The translations under genes were made by a program, and so were the position numbers. Shown piece after piece: positions 1 through 12,333 of a DNA stretch of 64,000 bases. The first letter of the stretch is position 1, and every line of letters starts with the position of its first letter. Source of the stretch: Trifolium pratense (lineage: Eukaryota; Streptophyta; Magnoliopsida; Fabales; Fabaceae); contig NC_060060.1 of NCBI RefSeq assembly GCF_020283565.1, positions 72,277,257-72,341,256 of the forward strand, read 5' to 3'. The notes beneath the pieces were generated by a model. It was not told the DNA's origin and ran no database searches. It saw nothing but the letters and a program-made list of their open reading frames with translations.

Positions 1-1730
1 TCTATTAAACCATATCCATTCTGCTAGTTCACACCAATAGCCTACATATGATTAAGAAAATGTGAGAAGAATGTCAAAAGGACAATTCCTGCTTCTGAGT
101 AACAAATGCGAGAAGTACCAAACCTCAAAAAACTTGTTGATGTATGAAAAACTCATTTTTATCACGCGGTGTTGACCAGACTCGTCATCATACAACTGTG
201 AAACCATATCCATTCTTTAAATAGTAATACCTTCGAGTTTCTCACAGTTTCTCACAAGCTCTTTCATATGCATGCCAAGGAGGCAGCATACTTAGAAATC
301 TGTCCCCAATTTCAGTAGGTACAATGCCTCGAAAAAATTCACTGCTTCATCAATAATTCATAAGCCACGTCCCTATGATATACAACATCAGTGCTATGTT
401 TAAAGACAAGAATCAAGCTCCAATTAATCTTTTCACAATTAATAACAACAGACTTTTGCGTCACTGCTTCATCAATAATTCATAAGCCACGTCCCTATGA
501 TAGTTTTATCAACTACTTTTTTTTATAAAAGTCATCATGGCTCTTCTGAAAGAACCATTGCCAAATTGTCACAATAAACTTTATGAAAGATTACAAACTT
601 GATGCAAAAGATTTTGATGGGTTAGCATAACACCTTTTGGATTCTCGGTAGCAATATCACCAGAGTAGGAATGTCATCAGATTTTATTGCTTCAAACACA
701 TAGTGGTTCTCGATTACTTCTGTTTTTGCTAATTAAGATAATGACCAATATATCATCTCCTTTGCAAAATAAATGAACAAATAAAGAAAAGAATGTATAA
801 AAAGAAAAAGAAGAATGAAGCATCAGTCATATCTATCTCAATTCGGAATTTGGGACACAGTTACATTTTTGGCTTCTAAGTGGTCATTCCTATCTAAGAT
901 TTGCATTAAGATCGGGACCCATATGCATAAAAAGAGAAAAGAATACGGACACCTCTATGATTAGGTGTGTCATGGTGTCCGACATGTGTCAGATAGCTCA
1001 TACCGTCGGAAAAAACTCAATTTTTCCTTTTCTTTGACACTCTTTTGACCGGTGTCCGACATGTGTTAGATAGCTTCTCTTTCTCTTTTCTTTCTCTGTT
1101 TCTATGCGTTCTGTTTCTGTTTATGTTCTTCTTCTTGTTGTTCTTTGAGTGGTTATGGGTGAAAGTTTGGATGTGGTGTTATGGTGTGGTGGTTTGATGT
1201 TGAAGATGGAGGTGAGATTGGGTTGTAGTGATGGTGGAGATGTGTTTTGTTCAACCTTTCAAATTTTACTTCTTTGATTTTTTGGTTGTACTGTTTTCAT
1301 CTCTTTTTTCTTTTTGGTTATGGACTGAAGATTGTGGTGGTTGTGAAGAGAGATTACAGTGTTTTTTGCTCTGAAATGTTACCTCTACGTATACTAGAAA
1401 ATTAGGGTTTTAGGTGAATAAAATGACATAAGAGAGCTTCAATTTACAGCAATGGCAAAGGAAAAAGTCAATTAAAAAAAAAGATAGCAAGACTAAATTT
1501 CAAAGAAGGAGAGGAGATGCAGGGCAGTTACGAACTTACGACAGTACCAGCAACAACGTGTTGCTCTGTTTTTTTTTTGTCCTTTTTTATTATTATTTTT
1601 TATTTTATTAAATAGTCTATTCGTCCTAAAATATAAGGAAAAATTGATCGAAAAAAATTGATGTATTTGGTTAAACATTGGACTAAATACATTCCAATTT
1701 TTCCTTATACTTTGGGAAAGAGTGAGTATA
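1..1730. other. Intergenic, short repeats only
   Basis: No convincing gene is visible. A perfect 41-bp direct repeat lies at 340-380 and 462-502. A 25-bp motif starting GGTGTCCGACATGTGT recurs at 974-998 and 1051-1075 with one difference; such GTGTCCGACA words are common in dispersed plant repeats. The remaining sequence is AT-rich with short, compositionally biased ORFs that I do not accept as genes. Confidence 0.5.
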
Positions 1731-1731
1731 A

Positions 1732-1778
<47 letters not shown>
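1732..1778. repeat. (AAT)n microsatellite
   Basis: An uninterrupted run of AAT/ATA trinucleotides about 47 bp long. The poly-isoleucine stretch in the opposite-strand ORF across it is an artefact of this repeat. Confidence 0.9.
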
Positions 1779-1780
<2 letters not shown>

Positions 1781-2502
1781 TGAAATAAAAGAAAAAAGGG
1801 CGGGGGCGATGCAACACAGATGCTGAGGGTTGGACAAAAAATAGAGTAATGTCTGAACCCAATAAAACCCGCCCAAAAATTAGAGATTTTGGGGTTTATA
1901 ATGTGTTGCGGGTTAGCGGGTTGAAAAATTCGGTTTGAACTGAGTTGGTATGGGCGAATCCGAGTAGAGGGAATTGGACTGACGGTGCCCGAAACCCACT
2001 CGCATGAGTAAATCAAAACGCCGAATCTAAGCTCTTCTCACGTCTCCTTTTCACACTTCCTCACTTCACCTCAAATCTACGAAGACTGAAACAATATGAA
2101 ATATTTTGAAACTCAAAACTTGATCATTCTTCATCTTGTTTGTCTAACTTCGAGATTTTAATTTTTTTTCTGACTTTTATGTCGATTTATGGTTTCTAAG
2201 ATTTTCTTTTTGTGTTTGTTTATGATTCTCTTATCTCTGGTTGCATATTTTCTGGATCTAAACTCCAAATTTTGGGTTTGTTATTGTTTTTATTTTTATT
2301 TTTATTTTATTTTATTTTTTTTATGTCTAACCGCTTCAAACCGCCCAACAACCCGCTTAAACCGCAAACTCAAGCCCGTGAAAACCTTTTTTCATTTTTT
2401 GGACGAATTGGACCTTAGTTTTTGGCTCTGTGGTTTAGATCGGGTGACAACTTTGAGTCCGAACCTGCCCATATCTTTATTTTTTGTTATAATAATAGTA
2501 AT

Positions 2503-2600
2503 AATAAAATAATAATAATAATATTAACAATGGTAGAATAATAATAATAGAGAAATAGAAAATATGTAAAAACAAATAAATAAATAAATAAATAAATAAA
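2503..2600. repeat. AT-rich simple repeats: (AAT)n then (AAAT)n
   Basis: Interrupted AAT repeats run from about 2490 to 2550 and are followed by an AAAT array at about 2571-2600. Low-complexity DNA with no coding signal. Confidence 0.8.
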
Positions 2601-4970
2601 GGACTATGATGGGATTTAAAGACCTTGCATTCAACACTCTCTTCACTACCAAACATGCTAGCTAACATATTCAGAAAAAATGCGACAAAACTCATATGAT
2701 AGATCTGGAGTGAAGATGTAGATTTAGAACAATGAAGATCTAGAATTTGTGAAGGAAAATGCATCAGAAAAGTGTTCCTAGTTACATTATTGATGCATTG
2801 AGAAGATGATGAACTTATTTTTTTGTGGGAAAACAGTGGTTTTTAATTGGACCAGAGTTAAAAACTTAAATCCTCTTTATTTTTTGAAAACGTTTGTATT
2901 TGTATAAATTTTTTGTTAATTTTGCTTAGGAGATATAGGCTCTTAAAACAAACAATTGTGTGTATTTTTTTAAAACAAAGAAAATATTTAAATCTTATTT
3001 TCATTATATTTAAAAATATATCATCTCTAACTAGTATTTCATCTTTTTCCACTATAAGTATTCATTTTAAGGGTATCACATATTTTTTTTAAGAGTATCA
3101 CATCTTTTTATTAATATTTAGACGTGCATCAATAGATTAATGATAGACTGACTTTTTCTCATAAAAAAACTACTATTTCTTTGCTTCTCTCACGGTGTCA
3201 GGAGACAAAAACTACTATTTGTTAACAAATTAAAATAAATATAACCAAGATATTAAACTCAAGTTGGTTAATAAGCTCATCTATGACGAATTGTTTGAAA
3301 AATTCTGAGTTCTATTCTTGGTAAAAATAATTTTTGAATAAAACTTTATTTATCTCGCGACCAGATTATGAATTATATTATGTGTGAGGATAAAATCGAC
3401 TAATCAAAACTTGCCGGAGTCACCAAATTCAAATATGGTGAACCTTTATCTCTTCAACAAGGGATATTATATGTTATCCTATGAAATTTATAGTGAAATA
3501 GAGTTATTGATGTATAAAAGATTGCTTATTCCACCTACATGCTCAAAGGGACAAGTGAATATTAGATTAAATATCTTCCAATGTATAAAAAATTGTAGAT
3601 GGTCATTTTGGCTAATATTTTCCCTCTATTCCTAACAAATTTAGAAGGGTGACATTTTTTTTATTAACCCTCTGATTTTTAGGGAAGGGGACTTGGTAAT
3701 CTAGAATTCGATCGCAAGGTTAAGAAAGTCTGACCAAAGTGTTTTTTTTACCAGTAATTAAACTCGAGTTCTCCCGAACAATCCGTCCTAGAGAGAACTT
3801 ATTAACCACTTCAGCTTAATGTCTTAGTTAGAAGGTGACATTTTGACTCGAGTAAAATATATTTGTTCATAGAAAATATTTGTATAAAAAATTTATCTAA
3901 GATTTCTTTTATATTATATTACATGTAATGTAAGATATATTTTTTTTTTTGGTTACATGAGAGAAAAATAAAGAAAAAAAGCAACAAGAGATTTACTTCC
4001 TAATAAATTCTACACCCCAAACATCATTACATAGTGATCTAACTAACTCTCCAGGAGAAGTAGAAATATTAACCGGTGGCGATTTAGCCAACACTTCCAC
4101 ACACTCATTTCTTTCATGAAGAGTATGTGAAAGAATCACTATGCAAAACGATGATGTGTTGTGACCCCCTACTTTATTAAATTAACAGAGTGTAATGAAT
4201 ATGAGTTACACAACACCTTCCGAAAAACACATTCCCAACACAACTTCAAATTGTTTTAATAAATTTATTATCATCTTTTTATACATGATAATAAGAATGA
4301 TACTATATTGCACAAGTATTTCTAAATCAAAGTAAATAAAAAATTAAAATAATACTCAATTAAAAATGTTTAAAACTTTTAGCTATACATTATTAATTGA
4401 TGTATAATAGTGAAAATATACTAAAATTATAAACATATATGCTTGATGATTTTAAAAACAAATGAGTATTACCTCAGAAAATCCAAAATAGTAATCAAAC
4501 TAGAAAAATAAGAATCACATGAATCTTTTTGAATTTAGTAGAAAAAACAAAAATATTATTAAATAAAAATGTCCTATACATATAAATAATCAACTTGAAA
4601 ATTAAATATTATTTTTTGACTCATTAAAAATTAAATATTTGATTATAGAAAAATTAACTTGAATTTGTTCAAAAGCAAAAAAATGAAAATTATGTTGAAT
4701 TTGAAAATAAAATTAATAATAACTAATTTAAAATAGAAGTAAAACTTTTTTAAAATAATGAAATAATTAACTTTTTTACATAAATGATAAACTTACACAT
4801 ATATTAAGCAAAAATAATAATTAAAATAAAACAAAAATTAGGTTACTTTTATGTGACAAAAGTTAATACTCATTATATTTTATAATATATTTTTGGTAAC
4901 CATGTTGATTATATTTTATGATATAAATAAATTTTTGATTATTAATATTATTATTGATTATACTGTTACC
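2601..4970. other. AT-rich intergenic DNA upstream of the J-protein gene
   Basis: No gene recognised. The stretch around 3250-3370 resembles one at about 62770-62870 (shared wording around GACGAATCGTTTGAAAAAT-like sequence, followed by a run ending in TATGAATTA), so a dispersed repeat is present at both ends of the window. The last few hundred bases should contain the promoter of the gene whose leader begins near 4980, but I cannot single out a TATA box with confidence. Confidence 0.4.
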
Positions 4971-5719
4971 ATTCTCATCTGCCACTGTCAGAAAACTCCT
5001 ATTCATCGAAGAAATCGGACGGACCCATTTCCAAACCCCCAACCCGAACCCGATTCACCATTCACCGCCACACTCACTTCACGATTCACTCTTCCTCCGA
5101 TTTTCCACTGTATCTTCTAACTTCAATTTTACTTGCAGCTTCTTCAACTATATGTTTCGATCTGAATCTTCTTCAATTTCCATTTTCAGCTCCAGAAACT
5201 TTGTTAGTTTTTTTGTTTTGTTTGTTTCCTAATTAGTTCTATAATCTGTTATATCTATCATTTCTGTTGTTACTTTATTATTGGTTTTAGTTGTTTTGAT
5301 TAGAGTAAAGCATAATTTAAATTTTGAGGGTTTTTGTTGCATAATTTCGATCCCTAATTTTTTTATGCTTAATTTTATGTTTTATTGAATTTTGATTAAT
5401 TTGCTTGTTTTTTGAAGTGAAATTATTTATATTGATCTATAAATTCGAATTGCTTGGTTATTTTGGAAATTTTAGGAAAAATGAAGTAAACTCAAGTTAG
5501 GAATTTAGGGTGAAGATTTTACCATTTTAGTGTTCAATTTGGCTTTGTGTGCAATCTTAAAAGCATGAATTGTATGTTAATGATTAAATTTTGTTTAATT
5601 TAGGATGACATTTGTGTATGTAGGTTTTAATTATGCAAAAATATTGTGAGCTTTAAATAGACTCAAATTAATTATTTTATTGTTTTGCTTTTGTTTTCAT
5701 TTCTAATTTCTTTGCAGGC

Positions 5720-5755
5720 ATGGAAATGATGATTGAAGGGTTTTGCTGGGTTTAG
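5720..5755 (+). promoter_or_regulatory. Upstream ORF in the leader of the J-domain gene
   Basis: The leader has an intron ending in TTTGCAG at 5711-5717. Two bases into the following exon an ATG opens an 11-codon ORF (residues MEMMIEGFCWV) that ends at TAG 5753-5755, 33 bases before the main ATG at 5789. Such an ORF could lower translation of the main frame or require reinitiation. This is inferred from position only. Confidence 0.5.
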
Positions 5756-5788
5756 GTTCTGTTTGGAGGGTTTTGTGAAGTTGTTTGG

Positions 5789-7852
5789 ATGGAAGCAAAG
5801 AAAGAGGAGGCACTTAAAGCGATAGCGAATGCTGAGAAAAGATTTGCTCATAGAGACTTTGTTGGAGCAAAAAGTTATGCTTTAAAAGCCAAAACACTGT
5901 GTCCTGGATTGGAGGGTATATCTCAATTGGTGACCACTTTTGAAGTTTACATTGCCTCTCAAGTTACCTGCAATGGTGAACTAGATTGGTATTCCATTAT
6001 GGGTTTAAAACCTTCGACAAATATAGAAGCTGTGAAGAAACGGTACAAGAAGATGGCTGGGTTGCTCCACCCTGATAATAACAAGTGTGTTGGAGCTGAT
6101 GGGGCATTTCATCTTGTTTCTGAGGCATGGAGTAGGCTGTCTGGTAGTTATGACCTGAAGAGAAATGCACAATCGGGTGCTGGGCATGGACTTCATCACA
6201 AGGGTTTGTCTTCGGTTCATGCCTCTGGTGGTAATCAGGATACTTTCTGGACGATCTGTACTTCTTGCAAAGTTCAGTATGAGTATCTGCGCAAGTATAT
6301 AAATAAGAAACTTTCTTGTAAGAATTGCCGTGGGGTTTTCATTGCTGTTGAAACAGCCCCGGCAAATGGTTCATTCCCGTATTGTCCTTGGTCTTATGGA
6401 TCTAGCAGTGGCTATGGAAGCCATTCATATGATGGTGTTACATATGTTCCCAATAATGGCGCCTATTTCAATGGTAACGGAGTTGCCGGATACCACTCGG
6501 CACACGGGTATGAGTATGCTTCAAATGTTCCATATCAAATTAACTCTGCTGGATATGTCAATCAGAATGGATCAACAACCTTACCTGCTCGTCAGTCCAA
6601 TGGGCATGCAAAGAGGGGAAGACCAAAAGTTAAATCAGGAGCTGATAGGAAGCATTGCATGACAGAGACAGTGGTCAATATAAACTCAGATGTATCATTC
6701 TCCCGGAATGAACCACAGGAGGTAAAGCCGAATAGACCTGAGAAGAAAAGGAAAGTTCTAGGAGCCAGTTTAAGAGATGTCCATGAAGGAAAGGGTTTAA
6801 AATGTGCTTCAGAGTCAGGATTGGCTAATGGGAATGGAAGCGTTGGGCATGGCCAGAGGATTTCCAGCACAAGTGAAGTTCCAACTAAACAGTATGCCAA
6901 ACAGTATTCCATGGCACCAGCTTTTGATGCAAGAAAATTATTGATTGAGAAAGCCAGGACAGAAATAAGAAAAAAACTGGAAGAGATGAAGTTGGCATCT
7001 GAAACAGCAGCTGCTCTTAATGAGACAAAAAAATCTCAAGCTGATGTTGGTCAGGTCAAAGGAGACACGCACATTAAAACAGTTCTGAATGTTTCTGATA
7101 ATCAGTTAGAACATAGGAAAACTGTTCCAGTGACAATTACTGTTCCAGATCCCGACTTTCATGACTTTGACAAAGATAGGTCAGAGCCGTGCTTCAAGCC
7201 AAAGCAAATATGGGCCTTGTATGATGAGGAGGATGGGATGCCCCGCTTGTATTGTCTGATACGTGAGGTTGTGTCTGTCAATCCATTCAAGATTAACATT
7301 AGTTACTTGAGTTCAAAAACTGATAGCGAGTTTGGCCAAGTGAACTGGCTTGTTTCAGGTTTCACCAAATCTTGTGGAAATTTCAGGGCCATGACCTCTG
7401 ATGTTGTTGACCAAGTTAACATTTTTTCTCATGCTCTAAGCAGGGTGAAGGCCGGTCGAGGTGGCTGTGTTCGCATATATCCAAAATGTGGAGAAATCTG
7501 GGCTGTTTACAGAAACTGGTCAACAGATTGGAACAGATCTACACCAGATGAAGTAAGGCATCAGTACGATATGGTGGAGGTGCTGGATGATTATTCCGAG
7601 GAGCTTGGTCTTTGCATTAGCCCCCTTATTAAGTTGGATGGATTCAAAACCGTGTACAAGAGGAACACAGACAAAAGTGCCATTAGATGGATTCCCAGAA
7701 GAGAAATGTTGCGCTTTTCGCATCAAGTGCCTTCGTGGTTGTTGAAGGGGGAGGAGGCAAGCAATTTGCCCGACAAGTGCTGGGACCTTGATCCAGCTGC
7801 AACTCCTGACGAGCTCCTTCATGCTGCTATAGAAGCAGCAAATGCTTCTTAG
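5789..7852 (+). CDS. DnaJ (J-domain) protein with C-terminal DUF3444
   Basis: An intact 687-aa coding exon. An N-terminal helical region (1-60) precedes a J domain at about 66-127 with the HPD motif at 94-96, the residues that stimulate Hsp70 ATPase. A zinc-ribbon-like pair of CxxC motifs follows at about 157-180. A Gly/Tyr/Ser-rich linker leads to basic stretches, including KKRKV at about 319-323, a plausible nuclear localisation signal. The C-terminal third (about 455-670) matches the plant DUF3444 module by its FxxxQIWALYDxxDGMPR start and the later GEIWAVYRNW repeat of the same fold. Members of this plant family have a J domain plus DUF3444 and are thought to act as Hsp70 co-chaperones, probably nuclear; the client is unknown. 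The start is chosen because it is the first ATG in the long frame after the leader intron; a short upstream ORF precedes it. The coding region lacks introns. Confidence 0.93.
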   Translation: MEAKKEEALKAIANAEKRFAHRDFVGAKSYALKAKTLCPGLEGISQLVTTFEVYIASQVTCNGELDWYSIMGLKPSTNIEAVKKRYKKMAGLLHPDNNKCVGADGAFHLVSEAWSRLSGSYDLKRNAQSGAGHGLHHKGLSSVHASGGNQDTFWTICTSCKVQYEYLRKYINKKLSCKNCRGVFIAVETAPANGSFPYCPWSYGSSSGYGSHSYDGVTYVPNNGAYFNGNGVAGYHSAHGYEYASNVPYQINSAGYVNQNGSTTLPARQSNGHAKRGRPKVKSGADRKHCMTETVVNINSDVSFSRNEPQEVKPNRPEKKRKVLGASLRDVHEGKGLKCASESGLANGNGSVGHGQRISSTSEVPTKQYAKQYSMAPAFDARKLLIEKARTEIRKKLEEMKLASETAAALNETKKSQADVGQVKGDTHIKTVLNVSDNQLEHRKTVPVTITVPDPDFHDFDKDRSEPCFKPKQIWALYDEEDGMPRLYCLIREVVSVNPFKINISYLSSKTDSEFGQVNWLVSGFTKSCGNFRAMTSDVVDQVNIFSHALSRVKAGRGGCVRIYPKCGEIWAVYRNWSTDWNRSTPDEVRHQYDMVEVLDDYSEELGLCISPLIKLDGFKTVYKRNTDKSAIRWIPRREMLRFSHQVPSWLLKGEEASNLPDKCWDLDPAATPDELLHAAIEAANAS

Positions 7853-9660
7853 GGTAAGGGAGGCATGATTGAAACACGTACTATTATGAAATATTTTTCA
7901 GCATTCTTCAAAAAATGTTTTAGAATTAACTGTACACTATGTCACACATAGTTAGAATCCAATGAGGTTTTAACCACTGACATTTTTAGAGAGTGAAATC
8001 CTATTTAGCAACATTTCAAGTAACAATTGTTAGAGGTTGAGACAGATTGGCATTGTATTTGCTTTTATTTCTGGTCAGGATTTACAAGCAAAGAATTAAA
8101 ATCCGAAAGAAAATTAAAGTTGTAACGTGACAAAAGAGAAGAAACAGTGACTAGAATTATTGCCATGCATGTATGTGGAAAATACGCTTTCTGAATCCTT
8201 TCGAATTTGATACTTTCTATCTCTGCTCCACCATGAAGAGTTTTACTTTTATCAATACTGCAGCAGTATACGAGTTTGTCAATTGTCACCGTAGATTATC
8301 TTCGCAATTTTGAAGGAAGAACAATTTGAAGTCCAAGCCAATAGAAGAGATGCTCAAGCATGAGATGAATAAACAAAATCATGTAAGAAGTAAATGCTGT
8401 GAAGTTTCTTCATATGAACATGCCGAAAGAATACGACATTTGTTTTAATCAAATTATTATCTTTCCTTGACAATCAAAGGACACTTACTTGCCAAGCAAA
8501 AATTAACACTTTTTCAAAGATGCAAAACAAATATAATAACTTTTGAAATACAAACAATAGATCAGCAGACCTGTTGTAGAGGTGTTTGCTAATTTAACTA
8601 TATTTATTTATAGATGGAGAATGTTTATCTAATTCAATGATCAACAGAGGTGTTTGTGAATTTAATTAATTATATTTGTTTTTAGACTAAAAAATCATTT
8701 AATTCAATGATTCATATTGCTTAGTTTTTTTTAGAGTCTCATCTGCATACAATTGCAGAATTTTTATTTTTATTCCTGAGGATTTGCAACAAATTTATGA
8801 TTTGTCTTTCTAAAATAGTGAATTTGATGAGGAAATACTCAAATTGTTCAATAAAATTGTAGGGTTGTGTTGCGAACAACCAAAATAATAATCATCTAGC
8901 AACAACCTAAAATGTAATCAACTCCAATCAAGTAAAACAACACCAAAATTGTTTACCCGATTCGGCTTAAAGATACCTATGTCTAAACAAGAGAATAATT
9001 TTTCGATCCCTATCAATGAATCTTTACAAGAGATGCAAAAAAGTTATAAGAGATCGTATAATTCCTTTTCTTTTTTTAAACCAAAAGATTGTGTCATTCT
9101 TTTTTATTTTTTGGTCAAGAAGGATTATATTGTATCATTCTAATCTATCACATTTTGAATATTCCAAAATCATCTTTATAATTTCAATTAATTAGTTCAA
9201 GAGGTTCCTACTCTCATCTGGTGAATATAAATTCTAATCATCTCATTAAGTCAGACTAACTCTGGCCACCATCTTTACTAGATAGAGGCCAGTAATCCCT
9301 GGCACTCTTTCTTCTTTAAGATGGCTATGAACACTAACAATCATGACAGGTACACATTACTAAACATTTCTATTAAAACATGTCCTATATTATATCTATG
9401 ATTTTGAGTATCTTTGTTACTATTTCAACACCATGAATCCCAATTAATAATCCAAAAATTCTCAATTGATAGAATTGCAAGCCTTTGTATGAAGTTATAA
9501 GCCTTTATTATTAATTTATTATAATATTGCACACAAAGCAAATTAGAGCATTCTACTACATAGTTTTCAACAAATCCATTTAGAAAGCCATACATAATTG
9601 GGGACATGTTATTAGTACTGTTAGAGTGAGTGTTGCTGACACTACTCTATTATGTATTAT
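7853..9660. other. 3' flank of the J-protein gene and intergenic DNA
   Basis: The 3' UTR of the J-protein gene should occupy the first few hundred bases. At about 8578-8720 a roughly 65-bp segment beginning AGAGGTGTTTG is imperfectly duplicated in tandem. I see no further gene here. The 3' UTR of the minus-strand lipase gene should begin just below 9681. Confidence 0.45.
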
Positions 9661-9680
9661 AAAATTCAGACAATAATTTC

Positions 9681-12333
9681 CTAATGCAAAAACTGAGCTA
9701 ATGCATTCTTCACCAAGTAGTTTGCAACAATTCCATTTGTTTTCTCTGTTGGATGAAATGAGTCCCAAAATACATATCTTGAAGCATCCACACAACTGAA
9801 AAAACTAGCCCTGCTGCATGCATATCCCATCTCAAACATTCCAGTTGCACAACATGCCATTGAAGTCACTTGAAACCCTGCATCAGGCATAAACTTATTT
9901 TTAATTATATGATCATTGAACATGAATTTTTATCTTAATATACAACATTGCATTTTAAATTAAACTTTTTAACTTTTATGCAGTATGAATTTATAGAACC
10001 ATCTAATAATATTTTTTTCACCTCATTCAATCCTAATGATATATATTATATTACACGGATATGTGCGTTTAATAGTGACTAATCTACACCGGAGAATCTG
10101 TAGGGCATGTCAGATAGATTCTTTTATCTCCACTAAATTATTTTCATGTACAAGAGTCAGAGATCGAATTCATGACCACTGACTCAAATATCTTACCATT
10201 TGAATAATTCGTAGTTGGTATGTCATTAAATGATATAATATACTACTAACATATTATTGTCATACTATTAAATGATATATAGTAACATAGATGTATAAAA
10301 TACTGTATAGCTGTACAGGATTCAAATACAGTTTTACACTATGTACAGTTAAATTTTTTAATGCAAAGGTATTTCATTTCTAAGCTTCACTTAAGAATAA
10401 ATTATTTAGAAGAATTCAAATTCTAACCGAAATAATCATTAACTAGATGCCAGATTAACATGCCCTTCCTAGGAAGTAGAGATTGAGACAGAAAAAAGTG
10501 TTATTCCATGTATACTATGCTAATTAATTGATGGCTGCTCTTCGTCACCTGAATTGCTCATATTAGACAACACACTACTCCGGGTAAGATTTGCACTACC
10601 AGGAGATATCTCTCGGTAGATGGGAGGAAATGGGGGAATTCTGATCAATTTAAGAGGGCGAAGAGCAACCATCTAATTAATTGTTAAGCAAATCAAATAT
10701 AAGTTATATGAGTAACTTACCAAATTGGCCTGGCTTTTTAACAACACGGAACAAAATATCATAAGGATTTGAAAACACCAATTTGACCCCAGGAATGTCC
10801 TTCTTCAATTTTGTAGTTAATTTATTGAGTTTATCATTAAACTCCAATGCAATGTTATTATAATTGGACACACAATCATTCCCACCAGCAAAATTTGTGG
10901 TTCTCTCCAAAGGCAAGCATCCCATTGGAGGTAAACCACCTAAGGATATTTTCTTAGCACCAAGATCATAAAGTCTGTGGATGAAATTTTCAGCTATTCC
11001 AGCAAGAAAATTTTGATACTGACTAGGTGTGTATTGAGATGCTCTGCCAGGAATTGCATAGTAATTCTCTAGGAAATCATTTGTTCCTAGACTTATTACG
11101 TGTAGTGATTTGGTGATTGTGTCTTTTGCCTTTTTTTCTCCAAGGTAGGTACCTAGCTTTTTTTGATATTCTTTGTAGTACTCCAATTGCTTCCATAATG
11201 GTATAACAGACTGAAAATTCAAATTTAAAATTCATTAATAATGTTCCTTTTGTAGACACATATTTTTAAAAATCTTATATTATGATTCATTTGAGTAAAA
11301 AAAATAATATATATTATGATGTAATAATGAAATATGACCGTCAAAAAATAATGACGGCCCATTGTTACTAAAGTACGGATCCAGATTATCTACGGTAAAA
11401 CATTGTGTATTTACATATATATTAATAGATCTCAATGGGTCGATTCACATTACATCCTATCTGTATTGAATTAAGTAGTACTACTATTCATCTTTGATTT
11501 GAGAACATACAATCAAGAGTAATAAATGTGTCATTCATATATTATTTTAGTTGGTGGAATTCAAATCCCAAAAGTAGTCTTATTACTTACTTTTTTATAT
11601 TTCTTAAGGTTTTTTTCGGTCACATGAACATTAATAGATATAAGACATTACGCACGGAAGTTGGAGGTTTTTTTTATTCCGTGTAGATGAAATGATAAGT
11701 ACTACTAAAATTCAGACATATAATTGTGAGGTCTTGAGTTTGAATTAGAATGAAGATGTTCAACCTAATAATATCGACATTGTCAATTGAGCTAGGTCTT
11801 AAAGACGGGATGTTGGTATTGTAAGAGATAGATTCTCTAGCTAAAGAATGTGTTTTACCATTATAGATAAAAACAAGGTAGTTGATCAATTTATGTGCAT
11901 TCATATAAGTTTATAAGCATTAAATAAATATAAAAATTACCAGAACATCTGAAGTGGCATTGTCATAACCAGTAGCAGCAGAAGCAAAACTGACACCAGT
12001 AGAAAACTGTGAGATATTATAACTAGGATCCAAGTATGCTGGTATGTATGGTTTGATTCCAAATGCTTCTGATATGAAATCAGTTGCTATTCTTCCATTA
12101 CTGAATCTCCCAGTTGGCTTCCCACCCATGAAATCTCGTCCATACGGCTGGAAATTGCTCCGAGCAACGGTCGATATGAAATTGTTGTTCCCTGCATCAA
12201 CCGATGAATCGCCGAACACTATGATTGCCGGAACCTTAGTACTAATTACGAAGGAGAGATCAAGCCAGTGAAGCAAAAGGATGCACAAAATGTTGGTGAA
12301 TAGGAGCTTCTTTGCATGTCCTCCTTTCATCAT
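9681..12333 (-). CDS. GDSL esterase/lipase (SGNH hydrolase), three exons
   Basis: Exons on the minus strand are 12333-11941, 11210-10721 and 9877-9681. The joins use GT..AG sites and give 1080 nt, or 359 aa, the usual size for plant GDSL lipases. Residues 8-30 form a hydrophobic signal-peptide-like core, so the enzyme is probably secreted. Block I is FGDSSVDAGNNN at 40-51 with the nucleophile Ser43. Block III is GTND at 173-176. Block V is DSFHPTEKTN, giving the catalytic Asp333 and His336. The family hydrolyses acyl esters such as cutin or lipid substrates outside the cell; the actual substrate cannot be told. Two adjacent ATGs (12333-12331 and 12330-12328) fit the start; a further in-frame ATG 28 codons upstream would spoil the signal peptide. 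All key residues are present and no break is seen. Confidence 0.93.

Noticed and set aside
1705..2016. 103-codon minus-strand ORF
   Set aside because: Its poly-isoleucine part is the AAT microsatellite and the rest has no recognisable domain.
3384..3635. 83-codon ORF on the plus strand
   Set aside because: No domain, no conserved motif, AT-rich background; likely chance.
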